A stretch of DNA of 64,000 nt, taken from NCBI GenBank assembly GCA_035566015.1, contig DATMRS010000006.1:194145-258144 (forward strand). The letters run 5' to 3'. The position numbers and the translations under genes were made by a program. Positions 59,483 to 64,000 of the stretch are shown here, in pieces. This DNA comes from DATMRS01 sp035566015. GTDB taxonomy: Bacteria; Pseudomonadota; Alphaproteobacteria; Sphingomonadales; Sphingomonadaceae. Below the pieces are notes generated by a model, which saw nothing but the letters and a program-made list of their open reading frames with translations, was not told where the DNA came from and ran no database searches. How positions within the stretch are numbered: position 1 is the first letter of the stretch; each line of letters starts with the position of its first letter.

Positions 59483-60736
59483 TTGGATCGTTATGATGTG
59501 CTGATCGTCGGTGCGGGCCATGGCGGGGCGCAAGCAGCGCTCGCGTTGCGGCAGCAGAAATTCGAAGGAACGATCGGCCTTCTCGGCGACGAGCCCGAGC
59601 CGCCTTATGAGCGTCCGCCGCTTTCCAAGGAATATTTCTCCGGCGAAAAAACGTTCGAGCGGATTCTGATCCGCCCCCCCGCTTTCTGGGGCGAACGCAA
59701 TATCGACCTGCTGCTGAACCGGCGCGTGACGGCGGTCGATCCGGACGCACACAGCGTCACCACCGAGGATGGCGCGACGATCGGCTACGGCACGCTGATC
59801 TGGGCGACCGGGGGCAGCCCGCGCCGGCTGGCGTGCGAGGGGCATGATCTCGCCGGCGTGCATGCGGTGCGCACGCGCGCCGATGCGGACGCGATGCTCG
59901 CCGCGATCGATCGCGTTCAGAACGTCGTCGTGATCGGCGGCGGCTATATTGGGCTTGAGGCGGCGGCGGTGCTCACCAAGTTCGGCAAGAAGGTGACGGT
60001 GCTGGAAGCGTTGGACCGCGTGCTCGCGCGCGTCGCCGGCGAGCCCCTGTCGCGCTTCTATGAGGCCGAGCATCGCGCGCATGGCGTCGACGTCCGCCTG
60101 GGTGCGCGCGTCGAGGGCATGGTCGGCTTCCAGCCGCTCGACGATGCCGTGGAGGAAGCGCGCGTCACCGGCGTCAAGATGGCCGACGGCGAGCTGATCC
60201 CCGCCGAGATGGTGATCGTCGGCATCGGCATCCTGCCGGCGGTCGAGCCGCTGCTGGCCGCCGGCGCCCAGGGCGGCAACGGCGTCGATGTCGACGCGCA
60301 ATGCCGCACCTCGCTGCCCGATATCTATGCGATCGGCGATTGCGCCGCCCATGCCAATCCTTTCGCCGATGGCGTGAAGATCCGCCTCGAATCGGTGCAG
60401 AATGCCAATGACCAGGCGACGACGGCAGCCAAGGCGATCATGGGGCAGGATGCGACTTATCATGCGGTGCCCTGGTTCTGGTCCAACCAATATGATCTGC
60501 GCCTGCAGACGGTGGGCCTGTCGACCGGGCATGACGATCTCGTCGTTCGCGGCGATCCGGCGACGCGCAGTTTCTCGGTGATCTATCTGAAGGGCGGCAA
60601 GGTGATCGCGCTCGATTGCGTCAACGCCACCAAGGATTATGTCCAGGGTCGCGCGCTGGTGACGGGGGGCATTGCCGCGCCGCGCGACCGGCTGGCCGAT
60701 GCGAACGAGCCGTTGAAGGCGTTGGCGGCGGCATGA
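59483..60736 (+). CDS. FAD-dependent ferredoxin reductase-like oxidoreductase
   Basis: A 417-residue flavoprotein of the putidaredoxin/rhodocoxin reductase group. FAD motif VLIVGAGHGGAQAALALRQ, then PPYERPPLSKEYFSG, the NADH motif VVVIGGGYIGLEAAAVLTKFGKKVTVLEA near residue 150 and the second FAD motif IYAIGDCAAH near 280. It would carry electrons from NAD(P)H to a ferredoxin serving a P450 or ring-hydroxylating oxygenase. TTG at 59483 is the start, with GGAGG seven bases upstream and no in-frame ATG before the conserved region. No ferredoxin or oxygenase gene is adjacent. Confidence 0.9.
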   Translation: MDRYDVLIVGAGHGGAQAALALRQQKFEGTIGLLGDEPEPPYERPPLSKEYFSGEKTFERILIRPPAFWGERNIDLLLNRRVTAVDPDAHSVTTEDGATIGYGTLIWATGGSPRRLACEGHDLAGVHAVRTRADADAMLAAIDRVQNVVVIGGGYIGLEAAAVLTKFGKKVTVLEALDRVLARVAGEPLSRFYEAEHRAHGVDVRLGARVEGMVGFQPLDDAVEEARVTGVKMADGELIPAEMVIVGIGILPAVEPLLAAGAQGGNGVDVDAQCRTSLPDIYAIGDCAAHANPFADGVKIRLESVQNANDQATTAAKAIMGQDATYHAVPWFWSNQYDLRLQTVGLSTGHDDLVVRGDPATRSFSVIYLKGGKVIALDCVNATKDYVQGRALVTGGIAAPRDRLADANEPLKALAAA

Positions 60737-60803
60737 GCATGAGCGGGAACCGGGCGGCTCGCCTCACGTTCCCGCTTTCCCACCGACGGCAAAGGAAGCG
60801 GCG

Positions 60804-61211
60804 ATGGAACTCCAGATATCGCTTGAAACGGTATGTCGGCTGATCGTGCGCGCGCGCGAGCTGGAGGCGCAGGTTCCCGCGATCGAGGCCGACGATGAGC
60901 CCGACCCCGAGGATTCGGACGACGAGCGCGCCGTCCTTGAGGACGAATCGAACGAGGCGATCGAAGCGGAGGTCATGGCGGCCCTTGAAGACCTCGCCGA
61001 TGACGAGTTGGCGGAGCTGCTCGCGCTCGCTTGGGTGGGGCATGGCACCTACGATATCAGCGAGTGGGACGAGGCGCTGGAACAGGCGCAGGATCCCGAC
61101 GGCGAGAGCCCGATCGACCAGCTTCTCGACATGCCGACATTGTCCGCCGATCTCGATGCCGGCCTCGCCGCCTTCGATCTCAGTTGCGAGGGGCTGGGGC
61201 AGCTCGACTGA
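60804..61211 (+). CDS. DUF3775 family protein
   Basis: A 135-residue acidic protein: LETVCRLIVRARELEAQVPAIEADDEPDPEDSDDE and DLADDELAELLALAWVGHGTYDISEWDEALEQA, the DUF3775 pattern found in alphaproteobacteria. No membrane or signal segment. AAGGAAG precedes the ATG. It lies between the ferredoxin reductase and the hydrolase on the same strand, 67 and 60 bases from each. Function unknown. Confidence 0.82.
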   Translation: MELQISLETVCRLIVRARELEAQVPAIEADDEPDPEDSDDERAVLEDESNEAIEAEVMAALEDLADDELAELLALAWVGHGTYDISEWDEALEQAQDPDGESPIDQLLDMPTLSADLDAGLAAFDLSCEGLGQLD

Positions 61212-61271
61212 AAAACGCCGCGCGCTCTTGCGTCGGCGCGCCTTGCGGGGCCATCAGGCGGCACATTCCTG

Positions 61272-61982
61272 ATGGAGCAAGGCTTGATGCAGATCGTCCT
61301 CATTCCCGGGCTGATGAATGACGGCTGGGTGTGGCGCGATCAGGTCGGGCCGCTTTCCCGCGTCGCGCCGGTCCGGATCGCGCGCAATGACGGCTGCGAC
61401 AGCCTTGCCGCGATGGGCGCGCGGCTGCTCGAAGGGGCGGACGACCAGCTCTGGCTGATCGGCCACTCGATGGGTGGGCGCGTTGCGCTCGAAGCCTGGG
61501 CGCAGGCGCCCGGACGGATCGCCGGCATGGCGCTGTTCAGCACCGGCGCGCACGGCCCGCGCGAGAGCGAGCGGCCGGGGCGGATGCGCCTCGTCGAACT
61601 GGCGCGTGAGCAGGGGTTGGGCGCGGTTGCGGCCGAATGGCTGCCGCCTATGCTGGGCAAGTCCGGACTGGCCGATGGGGCGCTCGTGCATGGGATAACC
61701 GCAATGCTGAAGCGCGCGACGCCGGACATCTTCGCCGCGCAACAGCGGGCGCTGCTGGGGCGTGAGGATCGACTGCCCCTGCTCGCGACCATCTCTTGTC
61801 CCACGCTTGTCGCGACCGGCCGCGAAGACGGATGGGCGTCAACCGCCCAGCATGCGGAGATCGCCGAGGCCATCCCCGGCGCCGAACTGCGCGTGATCGA
61901 GGGTGCGGGCCATATGATGCCCGTCGAGGCACCCGAGGCGGTGAATATGATGCTGCTCGACTGGCTGGCGCGTCACGCTTGA
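61272..61982 (+). CDS. Alpha/beta hydrolase
   Basis: A 236-residue hydrolase: LIPGLMNDGWVWRDQVGPL opens the fold, the nucleophile Ser is in IGHSMGGRVALEAWA near residue 65, an Asp candidate is in ATGREDGWAS near 180 and the catalytic His is in EGAGHMMPVEAPEAV. The starts at 61272 and 61287 are both possible. Substrate unknown, an ester or lactone is the family default. It is convergent with ligC across a pair of REP-like palindromes. Confidence 0.88.
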   Translation: MEQGLMQIVLIPGLMNDGWVWRDQVGPLSRVAPVRIARNDGCDSLAAMGARLLEGADDQLWLIGHSMGGRVALEAWAQAPGRIAGMALFSTGAHGPRESERPGRMRLVELAREQGLGAVAAEWLPPMLGKSGLADGALVHGITAMLKRATPDIFAAQQRALLGREDRLPLLATISCPTLVATGREDGWASTAQHAEIAEAIPGAELRVIEGAGHMMPVEAPEAVNMMLLDWLARHA

Positions 61983-62060
61983 ACTGTCAGGCCAGCAAGG
62001 GCTGGCATGGCGTGCGGGATCGGTGAACCAAACGGCACGGATCGTTCGACGCACCACTCC

Positions 62061-62142
62061 GTCACCCGGCGAAAGCCGGGATCTATGGATGCGGCTCGCC
62101 TCCTTATAAAGACTCGCCGTCCGGCTTTTGCCGGAATGACGA
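62061..62142. repeat. REP-like palindrome pair, locus 3
   Basis: CCCGGC GAAA GCCGGG at 62065-62080 and CCGGC TTTT GCCGG at 62121-62134 face each other, each inside a GTCA...GGGATC or CCGGAATGAC context like that at locus 2. It lies between the convergent hydrolase and ligC genes and may also end transcription. Confidence 0.65.
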
Positions 62143-62182
62143 TGGGATAGGGGAAGACGTGTCGCCTTCCCCACTTTCCCAA

Positions 62183-63133
62183 TCAGCCTTGCGTTTCGAG
62201 CTGCTTTTCGAGGTCGCCCAGCACCTTGTAGCAGGGCAGCACCTGCGCCACCGAGCTGTTCGGCTCGCGGCCTTCCTGGATGGCGGAGATGAATTCGCGG
62301 TCCTGCAGTTCGATGCCGTTCATCGACACCGCAACCTTCGACACGTCGATCGGTTCTTCCTTGCCGTCCACCAGATCGTCGTAGCGCGCGATATAGGTGC
62401 CGTTGTCGCAGATATAGCGATAGTTCGACCCGAGCGGCCCGTCATTATTGAACGACAGCGACAGCGTGGCGATCGCGCCCGACGGCGCCCGCATCAGGAT
62501 GCCCATGTCCATGGCGATGCCAAGCTCGGGATGCGGCGGCCCTTGCACCGCATGCACCTCCGAGGGGACTTCGCCGGTCTGGTAAAGGAACAGGTCGACA
62601 GCGTGGCAAGCGTGATGCCAGAGCAGATGATCGGTCCAGGAGCGCGGCTCGCCGCGCGCGTTGAGATTGGTGCGGCGGAAGAAATAGGTCGTCGCCGCAA
62701 ATTGCTGCAATTTCAGTTCGCCGGCCACCATCTTGCGATGCACCCACTGGTGGCTCGGATTGAAGCGGCGCACATGGCCGGCCATCGCCACTACGCCCTT
62801 CTCCTTCTGCACCTGCAACAGGCGCTCGGCATCGGCGATGTTGTCGGCCATCGGGATTTCGACCAGCACATGCTTGCCGGCGCGCATCGCCTGCTCGGCC
62901 TGCCGCGCATGCAGCGGCGTCGGCGTCGTCAGGATGACGGCTTCGACGCCGGGCTGGCTCATGCCTTCGTCGAGATCGAGGCTCCAGTGCGGGATGTTGA
63001 ACTTCTTCGCCACGGCTTCGGTAGCATCCGCGACGCCGCCGACCAGCGAGGCCACTTCGACGCCGTCGATCTTGGCGAGCGCCTCGAGATGCTTGTTGCC
63101 GAAGGCGCCTTCACCGGCGACGCAAATCTTCAT
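62183..63133 (-). CDS. ligC: 4-carboxy-2-hydroxymuconate-6-semialdehyde dehydrogenase
   Basis: A 316-residue Gfo/Idh/MocA-type dehydrogenase that closely follows the LigC pattern: MKICVAGEGAFGNKHLEALAKIDGVEVASLVGG, HARQAEQAMRAGKHVLVEIPMADN and WTDHLLWHHACHAVDLFLYQTGE. LigC oxidises the ring-cleavage product of protocatechuate with NADP to 2-pyrone-4,6-dicarboxylate. It stands 27 bases after ligB on the same strand with AAGGAAG before the ATG, so the two are one transcript. Confidence 0.92.
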   Translation of the reverse strand: MKICVAGEGAFGNKHLEALAKIDGVEVASLVGGVADATEAVAKKFNIPHWSLDLDEGMSQPGVEAVILTTPTPLHARQAEQAMRAGKHVLVEIPMADNIADAERLLQVQKEKGVVAMAGHVRRFNPSHQWVHRKMVAGELKLQQFAATTYFFRRTNLNARGEPRSWTDHLLWHHACHAVDLFLYQTGEVPSEVHAVQGPPHPELGIAMDMGILMRAPSGAIATLSLSFNNDGPLGSNYRYICDNGTYIARYDDLVDGKEEPIDVSKVAVSMNGIELQDREFISAIQEGREPNSSVAQVLPCYKVLGDLEKQLETQG

Positions 63134-63160
63134 GATGGACTTCCTTGCAATTCTTGACCG

Positions 63161-64000
63161 TCAGGCCGCCTGGCTCTGCGCCACGCTGCGATTCTCGAGC
63201 ACCAGAGTGGCGCCCGCGGTGTTGGAGATCGGGATGTGATAGTTGCGGTGGATCTGGCTGACATTGCCGAGCAGTGCGCCGCGCATCACGATCCAGTTGA
63301 GGAATTCGACGCCCTGCGCGCCCGCCTCGCGCACCAGATCGATCACCGACAATTTGGTCAGCGCTTCCGGATCGCGCACGATGGTGTCGAGACAGTAGAG
63401 ATCGAACTTCTTGTTGATGAAGCCGGCACGCGTGCCGTCGAGTTGATGCGATAGCCCGCCGGTGCCGAACACGACGACACGCAAATCCTTCGGATAGCTT
63501 TCGATGGCGCGGCCGATGGCGCGGCCGAGCTTCCAGCAGCGCAGCGGCGTCGGCAGCGGGTGTTGCACGGTGTTGATCGAGATCGGAATGGTCTTCACCG
63601 GCCACTGCCCGCCGGCATCGGGAAACATGAGATTCATCGGCACGGCGAAGCCGTGATCGACCGCCATGTCCTGGCACGAGACGATGTCGAACTCGTCGGC
63701 GACCAGATGTTCGATGATGTGCCACGACAGCGCCGCATCGCCGGGGAACGAATTGAGCACCGGCAGGCCCCAGCCCTCGTCCTCGCTGCGATACTGCGCG
63801 GCGGCGCCCACGGCAAAAGTCGGCATCTTGTCGAGGAAGAAATTGAGGCCGTGGTCGTTGTAGACCATGACGACGACATCGGGTTTGGCCTGCTTCAGCC
63901 AACTGAGCGCTGGGCCGTAGCCGTCGAAGAACGGCTTCCAGTACGGATCGTTCTGCTTCTTTTCGGCAATCGCCTTGCCGATGGCCGGAATATGCGATGT
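63161..64000 (-). CDS. ligB: Protocatechuate 4,5-dioxygenase beta subunit, 5' end cut by window
   Basis: A class III extradiol dioxygenase. The frame is open to the window edge, giving 279 residues, so only a few N-terminal residues are missing. The visible start is TSHIPAIGKAI, then VVMVYNDHGLNFF (iron-ligand region) and the strongly conserved FGTGGLSHQLDGTRAGFINKKFD. The beta subunit carries the iron and cleaves protocatechuate between C4 and C5. The alpha subunit gene (ligA) probably lies just outside the window. Gallate-type relatives are an alternative, but the ligC neighbour favours protocatechuate. Confidence 0.92.
   Translation of the reverse strand, partial: TSHIPAIGKAIAEKKQNDPYWKPFFDGYGPALSWLKQAKPDVVVMVYNDHGLNFFLDKMPTFAVGAAAQYRSEDEGWGLPVLNSFPGDAALSWHIIEHLVADEFDIVSCQDMAVDHGFAVPMNLMFPDAGGQWPVKTIPISINTVQHPLPTPLRCWKLGRAIGRAIESYPKDLRVVVFGTGGLSHQLDGTRAGFINKKFDLYCLDTIVRDPEALTKLSVIDLVREAGAQGVEFLNWIVMRGALLGNVSQIHRNYHIPISNTAGATLVLENRSVAQSQAA

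Overview
This window looks like a chromosomal segment of a high-GC alphaproteobacterium, most probably a sphingomonad (Sphingomonadaceae). The pointers are a GTTC-N7-GTTC type LexA box in front of an imuA-imuB-dnaE2 mutagenesis cassette, two TonB-dependent receptors, a NodT-type efflux channel, a fused transaldolase/phosphoglucose isomerase inside a pentose-phosphate operon, and protocatechuate 4,5-cleavage genes (ligB, ligC). The genus is inference; no rRNA is present.

Layout. 1-4431: end of a MarR regulator, a CaiB/BaiF-type CoA transferase or racemase, an NTF2-like protein, a VAO-type flavoprotein and an AraC regulator, probably an aromatic or acyl-CoA catabolic locus. 4710-13592 (minus strand): a tightly overlapping sugar-phosphate operon rpiA-tkt-tal/pgi-gnd-zwf-HAD phosphatase, without a 6-phosphogluconolactonase gene. 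13683-14432: a phosphomannomutase of the type best known from eukaryotes. 14437-19899 (minus): SOS mutasome imuA-imuB-dnaE2. 20115-25825: a complete RND efflux operon. 25830-35488: two short-chain-type oxidoreductases, MarR, an NTF2-like protein, a periplasmic PQQ/haem alcohol dehydrogenase, an IclR regulator, a siderophore-type TonB receptor and an S66 carboxypeptidase. 35558-43960: housekeeping and stress genes (dapB, nth, sodB, sufE, a J-domain protein, a Yip1-like protein, folE) plus a large TonB receptor.

44310-59293 is a 15-kb mobile island inserted at the 3' end of a tRNA-Met(CAT) gene. It is bounded by a perfect 15-bp direct repeat, GTTGGTAGCGGAGGA. Its right-end gene is a large serine recombinase whose last codons and stop lie inside the tRNA gene, so integration changes the protein's C-terminus. 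Inside are an HNH-like DNA-binding protein, an uncharacterised module (183-aa protein, PD-(D/E)XK-like protein, DUF488 protein), a tyrosine recombinase, an arsenic resistance operon (arsR-arsC-acr3-arsH), a HigBA toxin-antitoxin pair, a type III restriction-modification system and two divergent ribbon-helix-helix regulators. Three copies of an 18-bp palindromic sequence, TTGTGCAATTAATTGCAA, sit at module boundaries, one of them inside the 5' end of the tyrosine recombinase gene. I consider this the most novel element of the window: a shell island carrying modules marked by a repeated site.

59483-64000 returns to the chromosome: a ferredoxin-reductase-like flavoprotein, a DUF3775 protein, an alpha/beta hydrolase, and ligC with a 5'-truncated ligB on the minus strand. 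GAAA-loop palindromes of a dispersed family occur at three intergenic loci.
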